Assembly (NCBI GenBank): GCA_024734555.1
Contig: JANPWX010019815.1
Span: 622,982-686,981, forward strand
DNA: 64,000 bases
Reading direction: 5' to 3'
Source of the DNA: Trochalopteron elliotii
Taxonomy: Eukaryota; Chordata; Aves; Passeriformes; Leiothrichidae
Both the position numbers and the translations under genes were made by a program. Positions 1 to 13,542 of this stretch are shown in pieces (the stretch's first letter is position 1; each line of letters starts with the position of its first letter). Below the pieces are notes generated by a model. That model worked only from the letters and a program-made list of their open reading frames with translations, was not told the DNA's origin and searched no databases.

Positions 1-89
1 CCTAATTGGTCAAGTGTCTATCACTACGCTGTGTCATCTTCTATCTCAGTTTTGCATTTCTTATAGACACTTTCCCAGGCTCTGGCTCA

Positions 90-1000
90 TTATTTTTAGA
101 CCTGTTGTTGTTCCCGTAGCCTTGATGAATCCTTGAGAATTCTGAAAAACAAGACTGCAGGTGGCTTCTTACCTACAAATAGTTTGACTGGTACAGGGAA
201 TGGCCTTAGTTTTTCAGATACATTGGTACACATATGGAAGCTTTTCTTCTTGCCTTTGACATCCTCATCCAGCTTCAATTTAATCAGGTCTTTAGCTTTC
301 CTAACCTGATCCCTGGATGCTCAGACAGTATCTCTGTGCTCCTCCCAAGGTACTATCCTTGCTTACACCCTCTGTGTGCTTCCTTTTTGTGTTTGAGTTT
401 GTGCGGGAGCTCTTCATTCATCCACATAGGTCTCCTGCTGTTTCCGCCTTACTTCCTCTTTATTGGGAGGCATCTCTCCTGAGCCTGGAGAAGGTGATCC
501 TCGAATATCAATCTTTCTTTGGTCTCTCATCCCTTCAGAGAGTTATACCATGGTACTCAACTAAGCAAATTCCTGAGGAGGCCAAAATCTGCTGCCCCGA
601 AGTCCAGGCTAGTGAGCTTGCTGTGTGCCTTCCTCACTGCCCTGAGGATCTGAAACTCCACATTTTATGGTCTCAGCAGCCCAGGCTGCCCTTAGGCTTT
701 AAATCCTCCTCCCCTTCTCCTTGTTGGTGAGAAAAAAATCCAGCATAGGACCTTTCCTCATATCACTTGGAGAAGAAAGGTATCATCAACACATTCCAGA
801 AACTTCCTGGACTGCTTGTGCTTTTCTGTGTTGTCCCTCAAAAAGATATTGAGATGGCTGAAGCCCCCATGAGACCAGGGCCTGCAAACACAAAGCTGCT
901 TCAATTTGTCTATAGTGTGAGTCATTCAGGATGTCTTCCTGGTTGGGTGGCCTGTAGCAAACCCTCACTATATTGTCATTTATCACATCCTGCAGGGAGC
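90..1000 (-). pseudogene. CR1 LINE ORF2 fragment (endonuclease end and linker), decayed
   Basis: Read on the minus strand, this is the part of a CR1 non-LTR retrotransposon ORF2 that spans the C-terminal half of the apurinic endonuclease domain and the linker towards reverse transcriptase. At 786-986 the minus frame contains VCYRPPNQEDILNDSHYRQI, which matches the CR1 endonuclease block normally written YRPPDQED..LYRQI. At 96-278 another minus frame carries a basic stretch (EDVKGKKKSF) that fits the post-endonuclease segment. Between them the nucleotide sequence continues to follow CR1, but the frame is broken by shifts and stops. The DFNHPDICW-type catalytic segment expected after the YRPP block is not readable in one frame. 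An intact CR1 ORF2 is about 900 codons, so this is a 5'- and 3'-truncated dead copy. Boundaries are approximate and similarity fades near both ends. Confidence 0.85.
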
Positions 1001-4000
1001 TGCAGTCAGAAACAAATGCACTTAGTCAGAGAAACTGATGTTCTGACTTTCCTTATGAGAAGTCTCCAAAGTAGAGTGGATTTTGCATGTTTTTGTTGTT
1101 TGTAAGTGTCACTGGATGGAACATTGTCATGTTCATCTTGAAAATTAGAAATAAAAAGGATTGTCAAACAAGTGGAATGGATCAGGTTGTTGGTTCACTT
1201 AAGGAAGCATTGAGATAGACAGCTCCTGGTATTTGTCAGCCAGAGCTCAAAAAGAATTATTTGGTGACACTAGCCAGCCTCCTTATAGGCATTTTCTCTG
1301 GAGTTTATATCTGCAGCCTAGCAAGGGTGTATGTATGAAAGACTTCTAGATGCACTAAAACTAAATATACTCTGAGGTGTATGACCTCAAAACAGGCAGA
1401 AACTCTAGTGCCTGTGACAAGTCTCTGATCCATCTTTACAAAGAGGTGTGAATTCCAGAAAATGTCACTTCTTCAGGTTAAAGAAAGTAAGGCATCTGAG
1501 GAATTATATGATGTCTAAGAAAAGATAAGCATCACAGGGAAATTAGCAGAGACAATTTTTTCAGTCAAATAATAAAGTGTTGACAGGCTTCTAAGCACAT
1601 GTCTCTGGCTCAGGAATTCCACAGCCACTACTCTACAAAAATTCAGGCAATAATTATGAAGCAACACTACGTCCTTGTCCTATTCTTTATTTTGTTGTAC
1701 AGGACATTTGGCTTAGTGGACACTGGTTTCATTTGTTATGACAGTTTCTGTGTGACTCCATAAGGATTCTGGATGTGATGATGTTTAGGATCAGGGCAAC
1801 TACACTTAGCAATTACAAAGAAGAAAGAAGCATATGAAATGGAAGTTGACAGTCAACTGTTCTGACATGAGTATTCATCTGCATATACTGAGGCTTCAAG
1901 ACATCCCGCTGATAATCATATCTTTGTTCTTACTTGAGGAATGGACACAAACAGTAATGTGCAATCACCAGGGGCTGTGATAGGGAGACAGCCTCCCTCA
2001 GCTGTCTGGAGAGACAGGAGTCAAGAAGCAGGGAGGAGCTTCCAGGAAGTTAAAAAATAACCCCAGCTTATTGAGATAGACTTGTTTGTTTCATGGCTGT
2101 GTGACAGAAAAATGAGACTGATTTCGAGTCATGAAAAAAAGTCATGCAAAAAGAGTCACTCTGGTTTTGTTGAACAAGAAAAGGGTCAGCCTAGGGAATG
2201 TTAAAGAAATAGTGGCAAAGAACACTTACACAGTGGCTATTATATGTAAGAAAAATAATTAATTTGACTGCACTTACCTAGAATTATTATAATCCTGGGA
2301 CAGTTGAATACAGTTTTTCAAAGTAATCAGTGACTGCATTGAATTTTGTGGTGGGAGACAACCTGGGTTATTTAGAGCTAGGTTTGCCCAGAATACTAAG
2401 TCCACATACTCTGAAGATTCACCCCCACTCTTTAAATTTTTTTCTAAAAGCATGCTTGAAAACAGAGAAACCTGAATTCATAGCCCACTTGAAAATTGGC
2501 TTAGACATCCCTCAAGTCTTGCTTTTCTACAGATTCCTACACCCCAACCACCATCTGTGCTTTCAAAACAGCTACTCTCTGTCCTCACAAAATCCCCACC
2601 AGCTATGCCCTCATCATACCCCTGCCACTTCTCTCCATACCTATCTTCCACTGCACTGAAGCAGTCACAGTTACTTCTATTTATATGCCTTCTCCTTGAC
2701 CAATCCATGTACATCTCCATTACAAAGCAATCTTCCTCCAGCAATGTTGAATACACTGGGTTGAAGCATAAGATTAATTTCTTACCAAGTGCCTCACTCT
2801 GAAAACAGAGAACAGTCCTTGTGAAGGACAGTAGTGATTGGGTTACATGACCTACACCATCCATGCAAGACAACACTGTGCATCATTCTCCCCCAGGGCA
2901 CAGTGTAACCACTGCAGAAAACAATGTGTTCTTCTCTGTTTAGCATGAAAATACCTTTCCTACAGTGAAATTTCTCAAATGTTTAATGAAAAACATTGCT
3001 TTCAAATCACTTTTTAAGCTTTAACTACAAAAATAAAATATAATATATTCTCTGGATATTCTTACACACATCTATATTGTAAATGAATCCCAACTTTCCT
3101 CTAAGAATGAAGTTTATGAGGTTGCATTTGTTATAGTAATGTATCAAGTGGAAATAAAGAATTGGAAGTCATTAAACTAATTGGAAATGGAGATTTGAAT
3201 GGAACAATTTCTAGTATAACATTTTTTACATTATTATTTTTCCATCTGTCCATCTTCACACTACATACGGCTACCAAAATCTGGAGGACCAACTACATTG
3301 TGGCCGTACTTTTGTCTTAATCCTTTCCCCCCTTTATGTGCCTCACAGACAGAGTATTGAAAAGCAACATCAAGTTACATTTTTTTAAGTGCTTTTTGGA
3401 AGATTTTTCTCATTTTAATTGAAAACTAGCGCTAAACAGTTGATGCTTTATGGTTGAAAACCCTTTGTGCAGCTTGAGAAGGTTAGCTGAGCTTTTTAAG
3501 TATCAAGAGGTAGGATTCAATACAATTCTATCTGCAGTCCAGACAGCCTGCAGTACAACACAGAGTGAGGCAAAAGTGTCTAGGAACACAAGATAACTCT
3601 AGTTTTGTGCATTTTCCTCCATTGCTATCATGTGGTATATACTACTGAGTAGTTTTGGGGAACTTTTTTTGCCTGCCTTAAATCTGTCGGAGATCGAAAC
3701 AGCTGTACCTACAGCAGCAGCCTGTCAGCACCACTCATTTTGGTGGATGCATTTCCAGCCCATTTTTATACAGCTTCTTAGCTTACAAAGAGTGGAGCTG
3801 AGCAGCTACTAAAATAAGAAAAAAAGGAAAACTAAAAGAACCAGTTTTTGTCAGTGTGTCATCCCTGGTGAACTCCAGTTACTCACTTCAGAACAACAGA
3901 TAAAAAACTAAAAACTAGCTAAAAACTAAATTATCTGTTATCAAACTGGGACATAATCAAACTCAATACACTAAATACAGCGCCCATCCTGATGGCTTGT

Positions 4001-6167
4001 GTAGTCCACAAACTCTTCCCACCGCAGAAGCAGGGAAATGTGTGTGGCTTCTATGCGTGCCTCTGAAGTCTTTACACATCTAAGGGAAGATTTTTAAAGG
4101 CCTTTAGAATAGTCAGACATTAGTTAACACTGCCAGATATGCAAGGATGAAGGATGGATTAGAACTGACAGTCAGACTTAGTATTTTTAATCAGAATTAC
4201 TACTATAAAAATAGCCTAGAAATCCATGACAGAAGGATTATGGCATTTCAAATAACCTGAGAGATTCCCTGTGATGTAGTGTCATTCATTCTTTTTTCAC
4301 CCATAGCAAAGCTGAACTAGTTTTAGCATGCCAAGATTGTTCACATTTTCCTGTGGTATGTAATAACACCTATAAGAGGAAGTGTCCATAGTTTGCAAAT
4401 GTTAATTAATGAAGCTCTTATCTGAGAGATAAGAAAGAAGGTGTCAGTACATCAGTTATATCAAAGACCAAAAACTTTTAGGCAACTGATGTCTGGGATG
4501 GGAAGAGCATAGCCTGGGAGTACCTCTTCTCTGTCACTTGTACTAACAATTTTCTGCATTTTCCAAATTTGCCAACACATGGATGGAAAAGGCCTTTTTC
4601 CTGGGAGAGCTTCAAGAGAGAAAAGACCTTTTTCCCGGGAGAACTCTCTAAAGCTTCCCTTCACCAGAGTCAAACTCCTCTACCAGGCAACAGCAGAATG
4701 TGTTTAGCTGATTGAAAGTGTAGGTTCAAAAGTGAACAGAGAGCTGAGTGAACATCCTCTCACAGGCATAGGTCAGGAGTTTGGCCTCACCAAGCAGCTG
4801 CAGAGGCAGAACAGAAGCCAACCATGCAGATGTAGAAGGGTGACATTAAGCAGAGACAGTAATTTGCTATGATTAGTGGGAGTAGGATATGTAGCAAATT
4901 CATTTTCACTTGAGTCAAAGCAAAGCCTGGGTATTTTCCCAGCAAGCATATTCCATGTGCACCATCAGTTGTGGCCTGAATAAAAACAGAGCAATAATTC
5001 TTGTAGTTCTGGATTTGTTGAATGAAGTGAGGAGGGTACGTCACTGCAGGGATTGAATGGGATAATCACAAATCTCTATTTCCAGCTGTAGGACGGATGC
5101 ATTTTAGACACTTGGTTTCAAAGGGCAGGAGGGTGCATGAATTAAATTGCAAGTGTGCTTATTTTATCTGGTGACTGTTTGCTATGAAGAAAGAAGTACT
5201 TTAAAATTTGAAATATTTAGCTGATTGGATTAAGTATCTCAGAGCTCCAGTGATGCAGTCACGGACTGCTCTGAAATAATTCCACCTGATCCTGGTGCTC
5301 AAATCCTCCCATGCATTGAAAGCAAGGCATTTCTGTAGTTCCTCTGCTTGCTTTTTTGTCTTCATCTAACACAGGCTTTACTTCACCGTCTAAGCAGTGA
5401 AGGAAGCAAACAAAGGCCTCTTCCTACACGTATCTTGTCCCCAGCAGTAAGCTAATACACACTCTGGATCTGGCAATATCTGACCACAATAAGGCATGAA
5501 ATCTTTGCCTTTTTCTTCTTCAGAAGAATCTGGAATCATTGCAAGCAGCAGGTAACCAGTGTCATGGATATAAAGACATTGTCTGAATAGCTTTTGACTC
5601 ACAGAGTTAGGATAGACATGTCAGTAACCTCTCCAAATGATGTTAGTATTAGTAACTTCTAGATCATTTTCTAAATTTTGTTCTCGTCCCAATAAAAAGC
5701 ACCAGAATCTAGAGCCATCTCCAAGCTTTATGTAGCCTTCAAAATAAAATTAGTACCCTGGTTTCTTGGTAGTGCATTCAGATAATGAAGTCCAAACAGA
5801 AAACTCTGAACAGTGGTATTTGCATTCCTAGCTTCAGTTTTAACAACTTTGCCCTATTTAGAAAAAGATTAAAAGGCTTTAAGAATGGGATATATGATGT
5901 AGATAGCTTCATTAATTTCCAATACCTGCACAGGAAAACATTCATTAACATTTAATGTTTTGGTGAACATTTGAGGCTGAAGCTATGCTCCCAGTTGTGT
6001 GCATTTTTCTAATGTTATGTACAAACCTCTCTGTATCAGAACATGTAAAACAGGCACAAAGACTGACAAAAAACCACAACTGTTCTGCTTCTTTCTTTCA
6101 TGGGCAAGCACAGCTAGTTTATTCCCCAACTTTAAGTGCATTCCTAGGATATAATAGGAAGATTTAT
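1001..6167. other. Unique AT-rich DNA, no gene recognised
   Basis: I see no recognisable exon, RNA gene or repeat family here. A 132-codon open frame lies on the minus strand at 2478-2876, but it has no recognisable domain. Several AT-rich stretches, such as 2990-3240, look like ordinary intronic or intergenic vertebrate DNA. Confidence 0.6.
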
Positions 6168-7207
6168 TGTGGTGTGTTGACCCTCTCTGGATGCCAGGTG
6201 CCCACAAAATCTGCTCTATCACCTCCCTCTGTAACTGGATGGGGGAGAGAAAATATAACAAAATGCTCATGAATTGGGATAAGGACAAGGACAAGATCAC
6301 TTTTTGATTCACATCACGGGCAAAACAGACTCAGCTTGGGGATATTAACTGAATTTATTACTAACTAAAACCAGAGCAAGGTAATTAAAAGTAAAACAAA
6401 TCTCAAAACAACCTTCCCCCCACCTTTCCCTCCTCCCCAGCTCTACCTTCTTCTCCAGCAGGGCAGGGAGACAGGGAATGGGGATTATGGTCAGTTCATC
6501 ACACCCTGTTTCTCTCACTACTAAGGGAGAGGAGTCATTCTGCTGCTCCAGCGTAAAGTCCCTCATGTAAGAAATAATTCTCCTGGAACTACTCCACCAT
6601 GAGCCCTTCTCAAGGGTTACAGCTCTTCATGAGCTGCTGTGGGTCCCTTTTCACAAGATGCAGTCCCTCAGGGTCAGCCTGCTCCAGTGTGGGTCCTTCA
6701 CAGGGTCACAAGTCCTACTAGAAACCTGCTCCAGTGTGGGATCTTCTCTCCATGGATCTGCAGGTTCCTGCCAGCACCCTGCTCCAGCCCAGGCCCCCAC
6801 AGGGTCACAGCCTCAGGCATGCACCTGCTCTGGCGTGGGTCTCCTCCATGGACTGCAGGTGGATCCCTGCATCCCTATGGACCTTCATGGGGTGCAGGGG
6901 CACAGCTGCTTCACCATGGGCTGCACCACGGCTGCAGGGGAATTCCAGCTCTGATACCTGAGGCACACCTCCTGTCCCTCTTTCTGCACTGGCCTTGGTA
7001 TCTGCAGAGTTGTTCCTTTCACATACTTGCACTCCTCACTTCTCTGAGCATAATTACATCTGTACAATAACTTTTTTCCTTCTAAAATATGTTATCATAG
7101 AGGCGTTGCCACCATCTCTGACTGGCTCTGCCTTGGCCAGCAGTGAGTCCATCCTGAAGCTGTCCTACACTGGAAATGCTGTTTGCTTTCACTGCCTCTT
7201 AACAGTG
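6168..7207 (-). mobile_element. Solo LTR of an ERVL-like avian endogenous retrovirus
   Basis: On the minus strand this unit reads as a long LTR. Its 3' end is the terminal ...CACCACA (plus-strand TGTGGTG starting at 6168). A polyadenylation signal AATAAA lies at about 6353-6358, and a TATA-like ATATTTTA sits near 7082-7092. The central part is GC-rich and repeats the phrase CCTGCTCCAGTGTGGG (plus strand) at 6678, 6725, 6778 and 6824 in varying form, as is typical of a family common in bird genomes. No gag, pol or env follows on either side, so it is probably a solo LTR left by recombination between the two LTRs. The 5' end of the LTR, near 7207, is diverged and I could not confirm a target-site duplication. 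The ERVL class assignment is from memory of avian repeats and is less certain than the call of LTR. Confidence 0.75.
6353..6358 (-). promoter_or_regulatory. LTR polyadenylation signal AATAAA
   Basis: The plus strand reads TTTATT within ggatattaactgaatttatt, giving AATAAA on the minus strand inside the LTR. Its position, about 190 bases before the LTR 3' end, fits an R/U5 boundary. Confidence 0.6.
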
Positions 7208-10200
7208 CAGTAAACCACTTTTGCTTTGCATGAAGTGTTTAAAAAGACAAAGTTGTATTGAATTTGTATCTTAAAATTCCAGGTTCCTATGAAAAAAATA
7301 TCTTTTGAAAGCAAATTAGGAAGCTTCCAGAAAACATCCTGCCAGGTACAGCAATAATCTTTAGAAGATGTCATCTATTTTTCTTATTCTCTTCACCAAT
7401 GTGTTCAATTCCCTTTTTCATTTTTCTCTGCAAACATGTTTCACGTATGTCTTTGCAAACAATTCCAGACAAAAAATCTGACCACTTAGGTATTTCATCC
7501 TTAAAATAAAGTAGTTCTTTGAGTTTGGTGAACAGTGACCTTAGTTTAGACCTCAATTCAACTAACATCTCAAGGATACTTTGTATACTAACATCAACTA
7601 AGTCATAAAAATAACTACAGGTACCATTCTTTACACAAAAACTTTCCGATCCCACAAATAAAAGGGCCATTGCATACTGGATGACCAAAACACACAACTT
7701 TCCAGCTGAAATGGGAGGTGCGCCTCAAGGACTTGGCTCTCTGACCAGCGGTATTTGTTCAATGGTTCTACTGCAAGGCTGTTTTGCATTGCAGTCGTTG
7801 CAGTCAATGTGGGATGGATGCAGCCAGTTAGGTATCAGGAGAAACTGTGTCCATTCATCCAAAAAGCACTCACATAGCTAATATTCCCTTAGAAATATAT
7901 CCCTGGGTAACAATAAATATTTTAGCTGCAATAAAAATCTATCACCTGCATTTCTCAGGAGGCTGTTCAAGCACCAAATAAATAGCTTTGAGCTGTAATG
8001 ATAAATAACTGGTTTCATTTCCTTGCTTTACAAATGATGGAATCAAACTGTACGTTACAGGCTACAGTAATTCACATCAACTCTGCAGATAGTTTAAACT
8101 GTATAGGAAAGCACTTCTTTCTGGGGCATAGCTCTCACTAAACTCTGGTGTTATGGGAACTACTGTATTCTGCACAGTGCAGGCAACTATCAAACACCCA
8201 GACTAAAAGAAAAATCCTCCCTCTTGGTTTTTACAGTCCATTCAGGGTCTGCAAGTCCCAAGTTTACAATTTCTGCAGTGAAAAAGATACTTCATTGAAG
8301 TGTAGAAATTACAAACTTCATTCTGTATGGATTTCAACACTATATTGTATCATGCACCAAATGTGCACTCTCTAGAGTTAGTTATCATAATGCCTCCTGC
8401 TTGAGTCACAAAGCTGATAAAAGCTGATACTAATACCTTAGTCCTTCCATATTAGGACCCAGCTGTCCATTTTCATAAAACTTGGAGAAATTCAAAATTT
8501 GGAGATCAGAGCCATACTGCAAATTTTACCTGAACTTCATCAACAGCCTTAAATGTTACTTGGGAGACAAAGGCATGGTACCAAAACTTACTGACTGAAG
8601 CACCCACCTACACATAACCTTTGAATCTTCATTTTCATAGGAAACCAGAGTAAAAAAACACATGCTTATAATATTCATGATTACCAAAGAGGGATCTTTG
8701 AAATTTACATAGCCTTTTCACAATTTAGTGTAATCTCTGCAGTTTGCAGAAAATCTCAGCTGAGAATGTACCCTTTACTGAACTCTTTTACCTCCTGACT
8801 AACACTGGCTGTTAAAAGAAGGAACACTCTGAAGAAAATGAGGAAGTTTTGGGTGACACAATGCTGTCTGGCAGTCAATATATATACATGTATATATAAA
8901 TTAATTTCATATTCTCTCCCTTTGCAGAGTTTTTTTGCACTGCAGCCTCTCCTGTGGACTATGTGGCATTGCCTGCAGCTCAGCTCATCTGTTGTTAATT
9001 CACTTTACTGTGACAATTATATTGCATCCCTCTTGCACTGTGGGCTGCCAGGTACAGGCACTGTGAAAGTAGAGGCAATTTCTAACAGACTCCTATCAAC
9101 CAAACACCAAAGATGTAAACCTGTGAGAAAAAACAAGCATGGTCAGCAGCAAAGAAAGTTTAATCTGTGAAGTACCAAAGGAGGTCTGGTAGACTCTTCC
9201 AGACAAGATATCCTGGTGGGCTGTGAGGAGGCTTCTTGGGCTTTGCGGTGGAAGGAAGAAGGGCAGAGAAGTTACAGGAAAAAAAACTTGGAGAACCATG
9301 CTGCCAATACTAGTGCAGTCTGTTAGTTGATCCAAGCCCATGTAAATTCAAAAAAACCTGCAACTAGCTGCAGGTCAGTCCTACTTGGACATGCTCACAA
9401 GACCCAAGCATTGTGACAGACAGTTGCTCTACCTTGGGTACAAGCAGAACAGAACAATACTGAAATTCAGAAGAGTTACCTTGGGCTTTGATGGCAGCAG
9501 AGGGGGATGGACTTTAAGTGCATTTAAACACACACATCCCCTTAATCTATTTTCTTGGATTTGATTTCTGTTAATTAGTTTTTGAGGGCCTGAAATTACA
9601 CACAACTGATCCACAGGAGAGAGGCAGGCAATAAAAAGTTTATGGAACTAACTTCTGATTAAAGGTCTTGCTTAATCCAGTTATTGAGACAAGGTGAAAA
9701 AATGGCAAGGGATAAATAAGGAAGTGGAAAGAATTAGAAAGATGTAATTTCACTTTTTTTTTCCACTGTAGGGCTTAAAATGATAAAACCCAGAGACCTC
9801 AGGCATGAGGTAATTTTCCCCAGCATCCTACTTTCTAAAAATACCTTCTAGCTCTCTTCTTTCTCCCCCTGTTTAAAAGGACTGATGTCAGAGCCTTCAG
9901 TTATGTCAACAGCTGCTCTTCCTCTGTTTTGCTTCACTTTCCTACCTGTGACAACCGATGCCATGCCTCTGCAAAAAGCAGAGTCACAGAGCTGTGCCAA
10001 GAACTTCCCCTGCTTGCGTGTGAGGGAGGGGACCAAGGAGGGAACTCCACCATAATGCAGTCAGGCAGAAGAAAAAAAGCAGAAGGAAAACCCTGACCAA
10101 ACCCAAAACTTGTACTTTCCATATATTCACATCTTCTGTGCTACAAAGCATACAGTTTCTGGGACATTCTCAAAGACTACAAAGTCTAAAAGAATAGTGT

Positions 10201-13200
10201 TATATTTTTATTTATGTTCTATTTATAACCTAAATAAAAGACTGATCCTTTTTGGGGACTGTGGTATTGACTGAACATCTTCAGGGACCCATTTCTCATT
10301 ATGCACCTGTTATTCCAGTGTGAATATTTACATTTCATTCATTTACAGTCAAATAGCAGTCACTTTATTTAAGAAATACTGTGCATTCACTAGTGCCTCT
10401 CCAAAAATCTGTTTTACAGAAGACAAGTCTATCTACACCAAAATACAGGGCTAAAGAAGTAGCTCACAAACAAGGTGCAACTACTAGGCATCTCATATGC
10501 TTCCCTGTGAGGTGTTAGTAGGACATTGAGGTGAAAAATTTGAACTGAAACTTAAAGATTAATAATGAAACACTGAAATCTGGAACATGTGATCTCCTAA
10601 TTTCACTTAAAACTTTTGGAATCTCCATTTAAACATATTCCAGGGCTGGCTAATTTTTATAACAAGTGTCTTTTCACGCATTCAGTGAACACAAATTTTC
10701 TATGTGTGTTTCTTTCTAAAAGAAGAGGAAACTCTGGTGCATCTATGTCTGGAAAACATAAATATAAAAGCCCCTCTTGAAGATGTTGGAGAAGGGCTGT
10801 GATAGGAAAGACTGGTCAAAATAATAAATATTTAACAGAAATGCTAGCAGGATTCCTTCATCATTTTGCAAGTCATTGCTCATAAATGGCTTTCTATCCT
10901 CCTGTAACTACAAATCAAAAGACAAAGCCCATGGTGTTACCCTTACTTTACATGGGCTTCGACTGGCAAGGGATCTTTCTGGTTGCCTTTTAAACAAATA
11001 GAATTTTAAAAGGTAAAAAGCAATTCCACTGACCCTAGCACTGTAGAGAGTGGAAGATTGTCAAAGTTTAAACCTGCTCAAGCCAAGGTGGACCCACCTG
11101 ATATCACATGCAGCCTAAAGGTATAACTAGCAATCAATTAGTTGAAATTTAGAAGATGGCTGTGACCTGAAGATTTCATATCCGAATGTCTTGCTCTCAT
11201 GCACCACATGTGAAGCCTTTCTGCACAGCACAGTACAAGTGTTTGAACTTTCCCTCAGAAGTAACTTTTAACTAACAGAAAATGGGATTGAACACACTCA
11301 CAAAAAGTTATGTGCATCCTTATAAAAATTCTGCCTCCTTTACAAAGTCTGGAGGAGAAATGTATCCTTCAAAATGCAAACTCTGCTCTTATTCACAGCT
11401 GGTAAGCCTGTAGGACTGGGCTGCCCCTCTCCAGGTGTCACATCCATCCATGCCTGGAAGGCTTCACAAGGGTAGAGGGAAAGTCTCCCTTGTGAAGGAA
11501 TCAATACCAGCATCATTACTACAACGAGAAAGCTCTCCTATAGCAAGAAAAAGAATATGGCTCCAAGTAACCCTCAACTACAAATTTAATTAGTTAATTT
11601 CATACTTTTTAATTGTGTCCATACTGGAAACCACAAACACTTCATGATCTCCACATATGAGAAAAGCAAGTCTCAGAAAGAAACAATTGAACAAAAGTAT
11701 AAATTATAGCTTATGTGACAAAACAACTGTAAGCGCTTCTCCTCTCAACATTCTGTTACCCAGTGTGTAACCACATTGACTTGCCAGGTAACTCTATGGG
11801 TTAAGGTCTGACTTCAAGCACAAAATTAAAATTAGTCAATGCATGGTGAACACATGGCTTTGACATCCTTTTCTTCTACTAAAGCCACCTGATCAAGTGG
11901 GAAGGAGAAATTTTGAAGGAGATGAATTTTCTATTTGTTTGGAGAAAGGCATAAGAGGAATGAAAGCAAATTTAACTAATGGCACAAGAGTAAATTGACC
12001 AATGACTGAGTTTCAGCACTGAGCAAGAGCAGGAAAGGCTGCATCCCTGTCACTGAAAGACTTTGGTTTGACGTGCCATCTCCTACTGTCCTAGCCCCTG
12101 ACTTCACAAAAGTTATGCCCTATGCTACCACATAACCAAAAATAACCACTGTCAGTGAACTGATTGAATTAATTGGTTTCGGAGAATGTTTATTTCCAAA
12201 TAAAATGCTGTGAAGTAAATGAAAAATATTGGACCTTTGGCAGGACTACCTGGAAATTTCTACATATTGCGACTATTGTCATTCTTAATTTTATATTTAA
12301 TAGATCTAAATTATTTATACCTCAATTGTCACCAGTTGCAGCTGACTTTGAAGACATCCTATTGTAGTGGCAGAAATTCTCTGAGAAATAAACAACACCT
12401 ATTGTCTAATTCCCTACCGAGGATCTGTATGAACTCTTCCAGCTGAAAGGTCTAGTTTATTTTTGCCACATTTAATGAAATAATCATCTTCAATTTATCA
12501 ATGGAGAGGACAAAGTACCAGAATAATCATAAGAATTACAAAAAGTATTTTCCTTTTGCTTTTAAAATGAAACTGTTTCAATACAGTTTTACCAAGGCAT
12601 GAAAATTAATTGGTAAAATTGCAACCTTAGCAACCCTGAGCACAGTTCTTTGCAAATAAAAAAGATTGTTCTGCAGCAAAGACAAAAGAGGGTAAAAATA
12701 CATATATTACAAAGTCATAATTACATGAAAGCAAGAAATGGCAGTCAGTAGTACTGCAACTTTAACAGGCATATCTGCTGATAGCAAGTATACAAAAACG
12801 TAAATACCAAAATGGACCATGGAGCTGTTCTTGTTTTATCTCACTAAGTGACAAGGTGCTGAAAATTATCCTGCTGTGGAGACCGTAACAGGAGTAGTTT
12901 AGGCTCAATATAGGGTGCCTCTTTGATCTAAAAGTTCCTTTCGTCAATGAGAATTTTATTGTAAAGGAACACGATTCATTTCCCAGGACGTCATTAATTT
13001 TGTGTCCAAAGTGTAAACACTGTTTCATCTCACTAACTGGAGAATATTGTTCTTGACAAAAATTCAGTACAATCCCACTGAGGGCAAAGGGATAATTAGT
13101 GAAAAAAGAAGGAAGAAAGCAAATGTTTTAGTTGTCCACTCCAATAGTTGCATGTCCCTCCCTCTTGCGTTCCCTAATTTGTGCCAAACAAGCTTAATGG

Positions 13201-13484
13201 TATCTTACTGTTCTGATTTGGGTCATTTCAGCAGTATTTAAGAAGTGCTGCTATTTTTTTTCCCAAGATTTTTCCTCGGTTCTTTAATTTCAGTGTGTTT
13301 TCAGAGCCCCCTAACCACAAGCATCTGAGCATGGGGTGTCATACACCACTCTTAGGGTGTCTGACCATTGGGAAGAGGGAGTCTTATACTGCATCTATGC
13401 AACATTATTCCAGTTTCACAGTTACGTGAGGCTTCCAATCACTACTGAACCAGTAGAAAGGTAAAGGCTGTGAAAACACAGCAC
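7208..13484. other. Unique AT-rich DNA, no gene recognised
   Basis: No exon, RNA gene or repeat family is recognisable. A 108-codon minus-strand open frame at 7371-7697 is rich in charged residues but has no domain I can name. A pyrimidine-rich then purine-rich patch lies at 9840-10090. Nothing else stands out. Confidence 0.55.
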
Positions 13485-13542
13485 CTTTTTGAGTTCATCT
13501 TCTTTTTTGAGTTCATCTTCTTTCTTGAGTTCATCTTCTTTA
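13485..13542. repeat. Short tandem repeat, 18-bp period, three copies
   Basis: The unit GAGTTCATCTTCTTTTTT is repeated with starts at 13491, 13509 and 13527. The copies differ only in the T-rich tail. It is a minisatellite-like expansion with no coding context. Confidence 0.9.

Noticed and set aside
234..730. Plus-strand open frames of 82 and 137 codons
   Set aside because: They are antisense to the CR1 ORF2 fragment, whose minus-strand reading is recognisable.
6639..7070. Plus-strand 143-codon frame rich in Pro, His and Trp
   Set aside because: It lies wholly inside the LTR. GC-rich reiterated LTR sequence gives such frames on both strands.
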